Part shown: positions 53,871 to 64,000 of the stretch, one piece after another | Position numbering within the stretch: position 1 is the first letter of the stretch | How the letters are laid out: each line of letters starts with the position of its first letter | Assembly (NCBI GenBank): GCA_014529385.2 | Contig: CM043942.1 | Coordinates: 6,013,001 to 6,077,000, forward strand | Length of the DNA stretch: 64,000 bases | Direction: 5' to 3' | Source of the DNA: Adiantum capillus-veneris | Taxonomy: Eukaryota > Streptophyta > Polypodiopsida > Polypodiales > Pteridaceae | The notes under the pieces: generated by a model | Databases searched by the model: none | Told to the model about the DNA's origin: nothing | Seen by the model: only the letters and a program-made list of their open reading frames with translations | Program-made: the position numbers and the translations under genes

Positions 53871-55066
53871 TCCGCCATATCTTCAGTTAAGCTTGCACAA
53901 AATTGTTGTTTTTTCTCTCCAAAATCCATCTTTTTGAAGACAGTGGCTTTGAGATGTAAGTCCCAAAACTTGTCTACATATTTGTGAATGGATTCGTAGG
54001 GAGAGAGCTTCAAGCTTCGCCATTCGGTGAGTACTTTGTCTTTGGCATCGGTGGCCAAAAACTGCTTCATGATGGAATCTCTTAAAGCTTTCCATGTTTG
54101 TGGGGCTTCACCGTTTTCCCGTAGGCTAGACCACCATTGCCTGGCGGACTTTTGAAAATGCATAGCTACATGGTGTAGCTTAGAGGACTCCGTGAAGCCC
54201 TCATCTCCAAACGTCGCATCAAATTGTTGGATGAAGGCCAAGACTTTGTCCGTAGCACCAAAGGTGCCATCCTAGGTAAGGAAAGAGATGTTCTTTCCTC
54301 CCTCTTTGAACTTCTTGAGCTTGGAGGACCTCTTCCACGCGCCTAGAATTTCCTATGGCCTCTTCTTTTTGATGGTTCAAAAGTTGCACCATCGATTTCT
54401 TCAAAATATGAAGAATTTGAGGAAGATGGAGAAGAGGGTGACCTCTTTCTTGCCTTTTTCTTGCCTTGTTCCTCTTTGTCTGCACCATCACTTTCTTCAT
54501 AGAGGGAAGAGAATGAAGAAGGTGGAGAAGAGGGTAACCTCTTTCTTGCCTTTTTCTTCTCTTGTTTTTCATTATCTCTCTTTGAATTATGGTGTGGAGA
54601 GGTGTGCGATGGTCTTCTCTGTTTAGGAGGTGATGGAGAGCGTTTTGCCCGCCATCTTCGTGGAGCCATCTCCGCTGAGGTGGAAGGAGACTCACTTCTT
54701 TCTTGTTCTTTTGATGGGGGCTCTTGAGTTCTCCTTTGAGAAGGAGATGCGTCACTAAGTACTAAATTTTTGAGCCCTTCGTACGGATCCTCTTTTTCTT
54801 CCCAAATTGGAGAGAGGCCTCTTTTGGAAGTCTCGCAAGGAGGCTTCCTAGTACTCTCTCATCATGGTGGGGAGTTTGGAGAATCCCATGAGCACGTAGC
54901 TACCGTTGCACTTCACTTTGGAGGGATGGATTGCCCATGGCTTGTTGAAGCCTAGAAACAAGGTAGTTAACAAGCATAGGGGCATCATTAGTAGCCTGAT
55001 CATTAGCAAAATCAAAGCTATCAACATTAATTTCACTCTCTTTACTATTGTCAGCCATTTTAACAA
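53576..55066 (-). pseudogene. Chromovirus E gag
   Basis: The capsid-like part is open at 54241-53576 (F-I-Q-Q-F-D-A-T-F, A-R-Q-W-W-S-S-L). The basic, Ser/Lys/Arg-rich N-terminal part at 54755-54219 is in a different frame and contains an internal near-repeat of about 100 bp (54424-54480 and 54500-54560). The first part (55066-54848) is separated by another frameshift. It keeps the Trp codon that is mutated to stop in C. Confidence 0.82.
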
Positions 55067-55466
55067 TTTTTAAGGTGTAATATTTTTAGGTGTACTTTGG
55101 CACTTCAAGCCCTAGTTGCTGCTCCTCTTTACCCCTTTAGAAAAGCACTCAAGCTATTATACCCATGGCTCGAATATCATTCATTGCAAGGAATCAAAGA
55201 GAGGGTCTTTCAACACCAAAATAGTACCGGCTCCTATCAAGCTTCTAATAGCTCAATAGTAATTAAGCCGTAGGCAAGCCCCGTAGGATTCCACTATTAA
55301 GACCATAGCTCTCGACGGTGATGCCCCAATATCTGCATGCAGACAGGCGCACTGCAAAGCTGAAGAATCCCTATTCCACTTACTCAATTGCAATTAATAT
55401 TACCAACCATTTATAGCTAGCTTGAGGACCTCCCTTCTTGAGCAAGAAAAGAGAAACCTTGTGCTT
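55067..55466 (-). other. Chromovirus E leader
   Basis: Non-coding sequence ending GAGAAACCTTGTGCTT, the place where C has its primer site. The site itself is interrupted by A'. No gene is present. Confidence 0.75.
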
Positions 55467-55695
55467 TGTTGAGCCAGCAGAGGAAGTGTTGAGCCAGCAG
55501 AGGATCACACCCACATTTTTGCTCACACCCATCATTTTGTAACCATTGATTGTAATAAATGTCTTTCCGACATTAATTTTGATTTGAGCCATTCATTAAG
55601 TAACGGGACTCAATTGAGTTTCCGGCTTGTAATCCCGAAGTAATTTCACCTGTTGATGTAAATAATTAGAGATGTTCTCACCTCCAAGGCTGAGG

Positions 55696-55703
55696 TATAT
55701 AAG
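55696..55703 (+). promoter_or_regulatory. TATA box in LTR A'
   Basis: TATATAAG in the context GAGGTATATAAGCC, identical to LTR A. The start of transcription is expected near 55725-55730, about 45 bp before the GA tract. Confidence 0.65.
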
Positions 55704-55769
55704 CCAAAGTTTTGTAACCTAAGGAGAATTCAATTAATCAAGGTGAGTTTTTGAGCGCCGTGACTGTGT

Positions 55770-55872
<103 letters not shown>

Positions 55873-55995
55873 TTATCTTCTTGCTACGCGAGCTACGGGG
55901 CCGCCATTGGAGAAGCGACACCGCCATTGTGTTAGCAACGGTGAGAGCTACGCACAGATACCAAGAGTGCGCGCTATCGGCTTCTACGTGTGGTA

Positions 55996-57001
55996 AGTTC
56001 CTACGAGCTTCGGTGTGAGTTTTCTTCCAACTCGTGTGTCGGAATAGAGCGTGCAGCATATCTATAGAACCACAACGAGTAGAGCTACACATTAGTACCA
56101 TCGGGGTCAAGTTTCGGTCACCTGTATTTTTCGGCCTGTCTTCATACGCGTTTACCGCACGGAGTGGTTATAGGTTGATTTTGCAGTTCAAGTCTTTAGG
56201 GTGTTGTTCTTACCTAGTGTATAGACTTCCCCTTGAGTTTGAGATCGATTCAATGATTCTAGATCCTGTTTCGTATAGCATTCGTTCGTAGTACGGATTT
56301 CAGTCACTTGCGTATTTTAGAACTTAGATTTGATTTCCTTAGTAGTGATTGTCATTAGAAGGTCGAGTAGGTGATTTGACACCCACCTAGTTGTTTCCAT
56401 GCGCCTGCGGGTCAAGCTCCGTCCTCGTCTGACAAATTCTGTTGTTGGTTGAGTTCTCGCTATTTAGCTTCCGCTAGCGGCGTAACCGCCTTAACATTTG
56501 AGTTCCTACGAGCTTCGGTGTGAGTTTTCTTCCAACTCGTGTGTCGGAATAGAGCGTGCAGCATATCTATAGAACCACAACGAGTAGAGCTACACATTAG
56601 TACCATCGGGGTCAAGTTTCGGTCACCTGTATTTTTCGGCCTGTCTTCATACGCGTTTACCGCACGGAGTGGTTATAGGTTGATTTTGCAGTTCAAGTCT
56701 TTAGGGTGTTGTTCTTACCTAGTGTATAGACTTCCCCTTGAGTTTGAGATCGATTCAATGATTCTAGATCCTGTTTCGTATAGCATTCGTTCGTAGTACG
56801 GATTTCAGTCACTTGCGTATTTTAGAACTTAGATTTGATTTCCTTAGTAGTGATTGTCATTAGAAGGTCGAGTAGGTGATTTGACACCCACCTAGTTGTT
56901 TCCATGCGCCTGCGGGTCAAGCTCCGTCCTCGTCTGACAAATTCTGTTGTTGGTTGAGTTCTCGCTATTTAGCTTCCGCTAGCGGCGTAACCGCCTTAAC
57001 A
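55996..57001 (+). repeat. 505-bp tandem duplication inside LTR A'
   Basis: Two near-identical copies. The first ends with the LTR terminus TTAACA plus TTTG, the two spacer bases and first two bases of the primer site, and then jumps back to AGTTCCTACGAG. The second ends at the real LTR/primer-site junction. Confidence 0.94.
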
Positions 57002-57003
57002 TT

Positions 57004-57021
57004 TGGCGCCGCTGCCGGGGA
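57004..57021 (+). other. Primer binding site of element A' (tRNA-Asp-like)
   Basis: TGGCGCCGCTGCCGGGGA, identical to the site of A. Confidence 0.88.
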
Positions 57022-57757
57022 CGAGAGCCCTAAGTAGGTGACCTTAGACTAATCCTACGAGGTGAGTCGTATAAACTACTTTGTATACTTTAGTTAGAAA
57101 AGATCTAGGAGTGGTGGACTCCGAAGATCTCGAGAGATACTAGGAAGTGGGGTATTCCTGGGTCTTCCGTGTTGACAGTATTTTTAGTTTAGCTTAGATT
57201 TTTTTGTTGTTTTGTTGGTGTTGAGTAGTTGTTGATAGAAGAAGAATTTGCTAGTCCGTGAGTGACAGTGGATATCTTTAAAGTCACAATTACCAAACCC
57301 ATTTTATGATTAGGAATAGCTTAGGTAGGACTTCATTTGATCCTGATCTAAAGCTAGTAATCATTGGAGTATTTGCTTGATATGGTTGATTGCATGTTAG
57401 ATCACTAAAAGATTGTTACAGGCACTGTAGGAAGCATAAATATCAAGTTTGGACCCAAATTGATGAAAAAGACATCATACGCGTATGATGTCTTTGACCT
57501 AATTTTGGACATATTTTGATACTTTGCTAACACAGATCCATTGTAATAGCTGCCTAGAGGTTATATTTCAAGTTTCATCCCATTTGGATAACAATTGACC
57601 CAAAAACAAGTCAAAAGCAGAAAATTGCCAAGAAAAGCCTGAACTAGCCATAACTTGCTCAAACAGAGTTCAAACTGAATTTTTTGAGTGAACAGAGCAT
57701 AAAGGGGCCACTGAGAGTGAGCATAACCAAAATAGTCAAAATCTGTGAAAAAAGACA
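57022..57757 (+). other. Element A' leader, shortened
   Basis: Matches the A leader with a gap of about 470 bp at 57413-57416. It retains one perfect 28-bp palindrome at 57468-57495. It breaks off inside a second palindrome at about 57755. No gene is present. Confidence 0.8.
57468..57495. repeat. 28-bp perfect palindrome in A' leader
   Basis: The core ATCATACGCGTATGAT is extended by GAC/GTC and AAA/TTT arms. It corresponds to the copy at 9099-9122 in A by its flanks, but here the central bases pair perfectly. Confidence 0.92.
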
Positions 57758-59260
57758 GTGGATAACTGTATGGTTTATGGAGAAGTGTCAGCGGATACAG
57801 ATTTTGCATCCAGTAGCTCCTCCTCCGTAGCGAGCGAGACTACCACTAAAAAGAATGTTCAAACAACAACCATGCCAAATGTAGAGCAAATGATAGAAGA
57901 TGCTCTAAAAAGGATGGCACCATACCAAAAACCATTGCCAAAAACACTGAAATGGTGTGCTATTGAACAAAAATGGACAAATCATCCAACAGAGGAGTGT
58001 TATTACAACAAAGGGCATGTAAGGGAGCACCAGTATGCACCTCCTGCTCAATTAGCACCACCTCAGATACATCCAGTACCTCGATACCCAACGGGAAATG
58101 TACCAGGACCTATGGGGATAGAAAGACCGCAACCGGTATTGGGACAACAACCACCTTTACCAGGAGCAAGACCAGTGGGCATTAGATATGCACCAACCTT
58201 AGAGAATCAGGAAGAACAAGCCTTAGTGCCTGTTCAAGCCTATTATGAAGAATCTGGTGCACACATGTCTCCACTGTGTATTACCCACCAGAAGAACCCA
58301 AACAACCAGAACCATGGGCATGATTGGGAATGTTGGAACACCAACAGTTACAAGTGCTTCTGATGAAGAGAGATACAATTTGGACGCAAGAACATTGATG
58401 TTCATAGCTCATGGAGGGTTAACAGGACAAAGACCATCCTATCCACAAAGACGAATCAAATGGGACCAAGACAGCACTAGGACCCTGTTACAAGTGTGGG
58501 GGTGACCATCTGATGAATGTTTGCCCACATACGGAAATCATTAGAATTAACGCTTATTGCACTAAGTGTGGGGTTACTCACTTCATTGAGGATTGTTCAA
58601 AGAATCCAAACAAAGTGCAAAAGACGACATTGAATATGTTAGAAACTATTCCTACCAGCAGTGGGTCTGAAAATGAAACTCTGATACCAACGCAAGTTGT
58701 TACTAGAGCTCAAGCTAAGAAAACCACTAGAGAACCTGAGAATGGAAAGTTAGCGACTGAAGTGGTTAGTCAAGGACCGCGGAGTCAGAAAAACACATGG
58801 AAAGCTAGAAAAGCACGCATGAAGTTGAGAAAAGAACGTGAAGACGCTATTCTAGCTGAGGAACTAAAGGAAACTAAAGCTAGATTAGAAAAACTTGAGA
58901 GTCAAAACGGGAAACGAGAGATGAGCCCGGAAAGAACGAAACAAAAGAGTATCAAAGAAACAACGAGCTTAAGCTCAGGGGGATCAGTGCTAGTCGACAA
59001 AGTACGAAGCTAGGTTAAAGAACAACCAAACACAAGAACAGAGGTGGATGACATACCCAAACGCGGAATTGGAAAAGCAGAGACTTGAAATGTGCCAGAG
59101 AATGATCGAGACTGCACAAGCCTTATTAGAACCACCAAAAGAAACAATGAATTGTGGAAAGGAAAACCCAATTTAGCAAGAGACTATCGTTTCACGGGTA
59201 GCTGAAAAGACTCCCAATGCACAAAAGCCTGAAAATACACAAAAGGATGACCGCATAGTA
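57758..59260 (+). pseudogene. Element A' gag, N-terminally deleted and frameshifted
   Basis: Begins in the middle of gag, equivalent to residue about 553 of A (C-M-V-Y-G-E-V-S). Open pieces at 57758-58363 and 58513-59013 are in different frames because of single-base losses near 58271 and 58475. The second zinc knuckle is complete here (C-T-K-C-G-V-T-H-F-I-E-D-C). A deletion of about 30 bp near 59010 and a TAG near 59175 break the rest. The capsid domain is missing. Confidence 0.86.
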
Positions 59261-62200
59261 TTGAACACAACCGATCAGGAGATAGAGATTTTTCATCCAG
59301 TCATACAGAGGATTTACGGAAAAGATGAGGATTACAATGAATTTTGGAAACAAGTGAGAGAGGCAAACTTTGCAAACGAGCTAAGTTGCCAAGCTAATCA
59401 GACAAATTGGGAAAAGGACATCAGGAATCCTCCCATAGTGGAATTTGAGGCAGGATCTCAAGTGGACTTGGATCTGCAATCTTACTGGGGAGATGGGGGC
59501 TCTATTAGAACAATGGAGAGCAAACCTCATTCACTGAAAACCTTACCTTCATACTTAGGAGATTATGAAGCAAAATCCGAGATTAGAGCACTTCCCTCAC
59601 AAAGAATTTCATCAGAAAAAGTCATGGACTCGCAAGGATTGATAGAGATCTTGTCAACACCAGTGACATGCACTATCACTCTAGCTGAGCTTTTGAGGCT
59701 AAGACCACATATGTGGACAACGGTAGGAAAATGCTTGGAGAAATTCGGGATAAAAGACCCAACATCGAGACTGCAAGAGGGTATACAAGAGCTGAGTAAA
59801 CCACAAAAGAACGCTAAGCCTGTACCCTTAAACAAGGTCGGAGAGTATTGCGAAGGTGAAGAGGGGAATACAACCTTACCAGTTGAATTCCAAGGAGTAA
59901 ACACGATGGCAATACTAGACAGTGGAGCTGGGGTAGCCATTGCTACAAAAGAAATCTGGAAAAAATGGGGGAAACCAGCAATAAGGAAGACTAGGTTGAA
60001 ACTCCAATTAGCAGATGGACACATGGAGAAACCTATGGGGTTATTAGAGAAAGTTGTAGTGACTTCTTGCGGCATTGAATACGAACATACTTTTGCTATT
60101 GTCGATTTTGCCAAGGAGAATAACTATGATATCATATTGGGAAGACCATTCATGAGACAATTGAAAATGGTCCAAGATTGGGGCTACGATCACATATACT
60201 TGAGAAATATGGAAACCACTACACGTGTGAACCTGAAAGACCATAGCTACAAAGATGTGAACCGAACACCGGTAGAGGAGTTTGATTCAGCTACTTTGGC
60301 GGGATCCGAACTTCCAGCTTGGTTAGGTAAACCCAAGGAGTTATGGATGTGTGGAGCTTCGAAATGTGGAAGTTTAAAACGAGAAGAATGTGTTTTAGAA
60401 AGGGCTATCGAAGACGAAACTTATGTAGAAGAACCCTTTCCAGAGGACACGTTTGAACCATTAGAATGGACACACATTCTAGCAACCCTAGATGTTTGTG
60501 CAATTCCGGATGGTCCCACAACAAAATTTTGCGACAAGGACGGGTACGACGTGGTTCCGTATTTCATGTTGAGAACTGTGCTCGAAAAAGAAACTGAAAA
60601 GAACGATACACTGGAAAAGGAAGATGGAGAGGAGGTGTTTCACGACATTACCGATCATCTAGAGTGGGGAAATGAAGCAGACAACGAGTCAACGGACAAT
60701 TCAAGCGGAAACGAAGAAACTATAATGGATGTCCGATTTTATGATTTTCCGAACCAAACTAAACAACGCCAGAAACGCTATAGAGCGAAGAGAAAAACAA
60801 AGGGGGTTAGAACCAATCCAATGCCTAGAATAAGAGGAAAAAATCAACTCCTAATGCTAGTAAAGGCTGAAGATTGTGTTAAGGATAAGATTTCTGGAAG
60901 AATGAGAGGCAGTGATCAAAAGAGCTTACGAAAAGACAAAAGAGACTCAAGAAATCAAGTTCAAAAGAATGGAACGAAAACTGAAACAGAAAAATCAGAA
61001 AAGAACAAGCGCAACAGAGAATACATGGAGTCCAAGTTAGAACGTAGAAACAAGTACAGAGAGCTCAAGAAAACTCTGAAGGAAGTTTGGACGACAGAAA
61101 TTGAGAGTGGAGAGGACGAAAACGTCAAAATCAAGGAAAACATGGATGTTCCCTCTCACTATAGGAAATTCACAATAGAGGATAGGAAGGGGATATTAAC
61201 CCCACCTATTCGAGAGAGGAAGGAGAACGAATCTTATGACGGACCGGAGGATGCAAAAAAAGTTGATTTAGCAGCTCCAGGTGAGACGCCTAGACCGGTG
61301 TACATAGCCACAGATTTGTCTCCAAGCGAGGAAGAGAGACTTTTGAGTCTTCTCAGAGAGTACAGGGATATGTTTGCATGGTCTTATAAGGACTTAAAGG
61401 GAGTTGACCCATCGATATGCCAACACTCAATCCCACTGAAACAAAACGCAAAGCCTAGCAGACAGAGACCATACACATATAATGATACTTTTGCTAAGCG
61501 AATCAAGGAAGAGATAGATAAGCTAATGGAAGCTGAATTCATATATGAGATTGAACACATTGATTGGGTATCTCCGATTGTGGTAGTACCTAAGAAGAAC
61601 GGAAAACTTCGAGTGTGTGTCAACTTAAAGAAAGTGAATGCTGCAACAATCAGGGACAATTATCCCCTGCCGATAACTGATCATGTTCTAGAGCGTGTAT
61701 CAGGGAAAACAGCATACTCCTTTCTTGATGGTTTTTCAGTATATAACCAGCTTGCCATAGCACTGGAAGATCAACATAAAACAGCTTTTGCAACGGAGTG
61801 GGGAATTTATGCTTATCGGGTTATGCCTTTTGGTCTAACCAATGCTCCCGCAACCTTCCAGAGGCTGATGACGCATGCTTTCAAAGCATACTTAAGGCTG
61901 TTTCTAGAAATCTACATGGATGACTTATGTGTACATTCTCTACTGAGAGATGAGCATCTAGAACACCTAAGAAAAGTATTTGAGAAATGTAGGACATATC
62001 GCATTTGTCTCAATCCTGAGAAATGTGTGTTTATGGTCCGACAGGGCAGAATTCTGGGACATATTGTCTCACAAAACGGAATATCCACGGATTTAGAGAA
62101 GATAAAAGTTATAGTGGATATGCCTAGACCAACCAATGCAAAACAAGTACAGAGCTTTATGGGACATTGTGGATATTATAGACGATTCATTTACATGTAC

Positions 62201-63016
62201 GCTATAATAGGCCAACCACTTTACAGGCTAATAGTGAACTTTGAATGGACAGAGGAGTGTGAGGAATCGTTCAAGAAATTGAAAGAGGCACTCATTAATG
62301 CTCCAGTTTTGAAATCACCAGATTGGGAGAAGATATTCCATGTGCATATAGATGCTTCGGCATATGCAATAGGATGTATTCTGGCTCAGCCAGAAGAAGG
62401 AAACATGGATTTTCCTATCTGTTACGCCAGTCGACAGCTCAACCATGCAGAGAAGAATTACACCACAACAGAGCGAGAAGGATTAGGAATGATCTATGCT
62501 GTGAAGAAATTTCTGCATTATCTTCTAGCCAACAAGTTTGTGTTTTTTACGGATCACCAAGCCTTGCTCTACCTAGTGAATAAACCATGCAATACTGGGA
62601 GAATAGTGAGATGGTTCATTATCTTACTGGAATTCGACTTCACGGTAGTAGTAAAGAAAGGAAAAACACATCTTAGAGCTGATCATCTTTCGCGATTGAC
62701 GAATGGAGAAGACCCTATAGGAGTAGATGACGACATGCCAGACGCGTACTTGTTCAACATAGAAATGATACCTAAGTGGTCTCAAAATGTCGTTAACCTA
62801 TTAACCTATGGAGGAGAGTTCGATAGAAGAGAATACAACCTGAAACATATTGCTATTCAGCAATCCAAGAATCTTCAATTGATTGCAGGAAGGTTGTATC
62901 AATTGGGAAATGATCATGTTTTACGACTATGCATCAATCCTGAGGAATATAATATATATCTGCGCGAAGCACATGTTCAGGAATGTGCATTTCATTGTTC
63001 AAGAAAACACATATAG
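59261..63016 (+). CDS. Element A' protease-RT-RNase H ORF (1251 codons)
   Basis: The longest open frame of A'. It contains the retropepsin (A-I-L-D-S-G-A-G near residue 220; I-I-L-G-R-P-F near 292), an acidic/basic linker, complete RT with V-C-V-N-L-K-K-V-N, M-P-F-G-L-T-N-A-P and the catalytic Y-M-D-D near 887, and RNase H with V-H-I-D-A-S near 1030 and F-F-T-D-H-Q-A-L. It then enters the first H2C2 unit and stops at 63016, where two bases are missing relative to A. The RT here is uninterrupted, unlike in A. The Met at 59261 is internal to the ancestral polyprotein. Confidence 0.87.
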   Translation: MNTTDQEIEIFHPVIQRIYGKDEDYNEFWKQVREANFANELSCQANQTNWEKDIRNPPIVEFEAGSQVDLDLQSYWGDGGSIRTMESKPHSLKTLPSYLGDYEAKSEIRALPSQRISSEKVMDSQGLIEILSTPVTCTITLAELLRLRPHMWTTVGKCLEKFGIKDPTSRLQEGIQELSKPQKNAKPVPLNKVGEYCEGEEGNTTLPVEFQGVNTMAILDSGAGVAIATKEIWKKWGKPAIRKTRLKLQLADGHMEKPMGLLEKVVVTSCGIEYEHTFAIVDFAKENNYDIILGRPFMRQLKMVQDWGYDHIYLRNMETTTRVNLKDHSYKDVNRTPVEEFDSATLAGSELPAWLGKPKELWMCGASKCGSLKREECVLERAIEDETYVEEPFPEDTFEPLEWTHILATLDVCAIPDGPTTKFCDKDGYDVVPYFMLRTVLEKETEKNDTLEKEDGEEVFHDITDHLEWGNEADNESTDNSSGNEETIMDVRFYDFPNQTKQRQKRYRAKRKTKGVRTNPMPRIRGKNQLLMLVKAEDCVKDKISGRMRGSDQKSLRKDKRDSRNQVQKNGTKTETEKSEKNKRNREYMESKLERRNKYRELKKTLKEVWTTEIESGEDENVKIKENMDVPSHYRKFTIEDRKGILTPPIRERKENESYDGPEDAKKVDLAAPGETPRPVYIATDLSPSEEERLLSLLREYRDMFAWSYKDLKGVDPSICQHSIPLKQNAKPSRQRPYTYNDTFAKRIKEEIDKLMEAEFIYEIEHIDWVSPIVVVPKKNGKLRVCVNLKKVNAATIRDNYPLPITDHVLERVSGKTAYSFLDGFSVYNQLAIALEDQHKTAFATEWGIYAYRVMPFGLTNAPATFQRLMTHAFKAYLRLFLEIYMDDLCVHSLLRDEHLEHLRKVFEKCRTYRICLNPEKCVFMVRQGRILGHIVSQNGISTDLEKIKVIVDMPRPTNAKQVQSFMGHCGYYRRFIYMYAIIGQPLYRLIVNFEWTEECEESFKKLKEALINAPVLKSPDWEKIFHVHIDASAYAIGCILAQPEEGNMDFPICYASRQLNHAEKNYTTTEREGLGMIYAVKKFLHYLLANKFVFFTDHQALLYLVNKPCNTGRIVRWFIILLEFDFTVVVKKGKTHLRADHLSRLTNGEDPIGVDDDMPDAYLFNIEMIPKWSQNVVNLLTYGGEFDRREYNLKHIAIQQSKNLQLIAGRLYQLGNDHVLRLCINPEEYNIYLREAHVQECAFHCSRKHI

Positions 63017-64000
63017 GAATTTGTTACAATTGGGAGTCTATTGGCCAAGAATGAAAGAAAGCGTACATGAATATGTCACTGTATGTATTGTATGTTCATC
63101 AAAACCGCCAGCCGAGTATTCGACATTATATCAGATAATGATCGCTCCAGAATGGAGTCAGTATATTGTTGAATATCTCACAAATAGAACTTTCCCAGAA
63201 GGAACGTCAAAAGCTCGTCAGAAATCTGTAGAGATAGAAGCTAGAGATTACGCTTTAATAGGAGATCAACTCTATAAGAGAGGTAAAGACAACCAGCTTA
63301 GGATTTGCGCATCAGAGTCTGAGTATGTGATAATCCTGGAGCAAGCTCATGGAGGAGTAGGTGGAGGCCATTTCTCAGGTGATAAGACAACAAAACTTGT
63401 CTTAGCTGCAGGAATATGGTGGCCAACATTACATATGGACGCTGAGGAATACGTTAAACGGTGTGATGACTGTCACCGGACCAAAGTACCACTTAAAAGA
63501 GATGATATGCCACTTAGACCAATGATGGGGGCAAGAGCTTTTGCAAAATGGGGGATTGATTATGTCGGACCCATTTCACCTCCTGCATATAAGACTCATG
63601 CACAATACATCATTGTGGCTACAGACTATCTAACAAAGTGGGTCGAAGCAAAGGCAACTCAAAAAGCAGATGCCAGGACCACGACACAATTTCTGTATGA
63701 ATACGTCTTTGTACGATATGGATTGCCAATAGAAATTGTGAGTGATCGAGGCACACATTTTATAAATGAAGTGATAAAGATCCTTCTAGATGAATTCATG
63801 GTAATCCATAGGAAATCAGCCCCGTATCATCCACAAGCAAACGGACAAGCTGAAGCAACAAACAAAACCATATGCACGGTCCTTACGAAGATTGTATCTG
63901 AGTCGAGAACTGACTGGGACCAGAAGTTGCATTCAACATTATGGGCATATAGGGTAGCATATAAAACATCAATAGGAACGACCCCATATAACATGGTTTT
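63017..64000 (+). pseudogene. Element A' integrase, continuing past the window
   Basis: Out of frame with the preceding ORF but open itself. It covers the end of the first H2C2 unit (C-I-V-C near 63085-63096), a second complete H2C2 unit (63340-63475; H-G-G-V-G-G-G-H and C-D-D-C) and the catalytic core with D in W-G-I-D-Y-V-G-P, D in V-S-D-R-G-T-H-F and E in N-G-Q-A-E-A-T. It runs off the right edge. Confidence 0.87.

Larger units (their letters stand above)
41291..55466 (-). mobile_element. Chromovirus E, interrupted by C and A'
   Basis: Minus-strand element with 3' LTR (41291 to about 42855), integrase, RNase H and RT up to 45868, then element C (45869-53157), then its own protease, gag and leader (53158-55466). 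A' is inserted at its primer site, so its 5' LTR must lie beyond A' outside the window. All coding parts are damaged. Confidence 0.85.

Noticed and set aside
56034-56796. Two identical 85-codon ORFs
   Set aside because: They arise from the 505-bp duplication in LTR A' and have no counterpart function.

Overview
The window is plant nuclear DNA dominated by nested, mostly decayed Ty3/gypsy LTR retrotransposons around one host gene. The plant assignment rests on a four-exon GT-AG gene for a LAZ1/TMEM184 (DUF300) membrane protein, chromovirus-type elements with an initiator tRNA-Met primer site, and a Tat-type element with two RNase H domains. Very long AC/AG/GT microsatellites and the repeat density suggest a large, repeat-rich genome, such as a fern, lycophyte or gymnosperm. 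The species cannot be fixed from the sequence.

Layout. 1-11011: element A (minus), running off the left edge. 11012-15456: element B (minus), with 5' LTR, tRNA-Asp-like primer site and gag, cut off by an inverted piece of its own LTR type. 15457-15810 and 27317-28262: a broken chromovirus copy C', split by element D. 15811-27316: element D (minus), a complete Tat-like element with 2.4-kb LTRs. 28262-31620: chromovirus fragment H (plus, integrase end and 3' LTR), interrupted by a solo LTR G at 28329-29107. 31621-37091: a 5.5-kb host island with the LAZ1/TMEM184-like gene (34271-36575). 37092-41139: chromovirus remnant F (minus). 41291-55466: chromovirus E (minus), interrupted at its protease/RT junction by element C (45869-53157, with 5-bp target duplications). 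55467-64000: element A' (plus), the same family as A, inserted at E's primer site and running off the right edge.

The A family is the most unusual content. It has a gag-protease-RT reading frame of 1943 codons whose gag starts with an unrecognised N-terminal region. The untranslated leader carries four copies of a 24-30 bp palindrome. The integrase is preceded by two tandem zinc-binding H2C2 units instead of one, seen in both copies. In copy A the frame runs past the integrase into a second retropepsin-like segment with an L-L-D-S-G-A motif. A' is a defective copy whose largest deletion starts inside one of the palindromes and whose 5' LTR carries a 505-bp internal tandem duplication.

Insertion order can be read from the nesting. 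E was hit by C (pol) and A' (primer site). C' was hit by B and D. H was hit by G, which later shrank to a solo LTR. None of the elements seen here encodes an intact full protein set: every pol carries frameshifts, nonsense codons or deletions.
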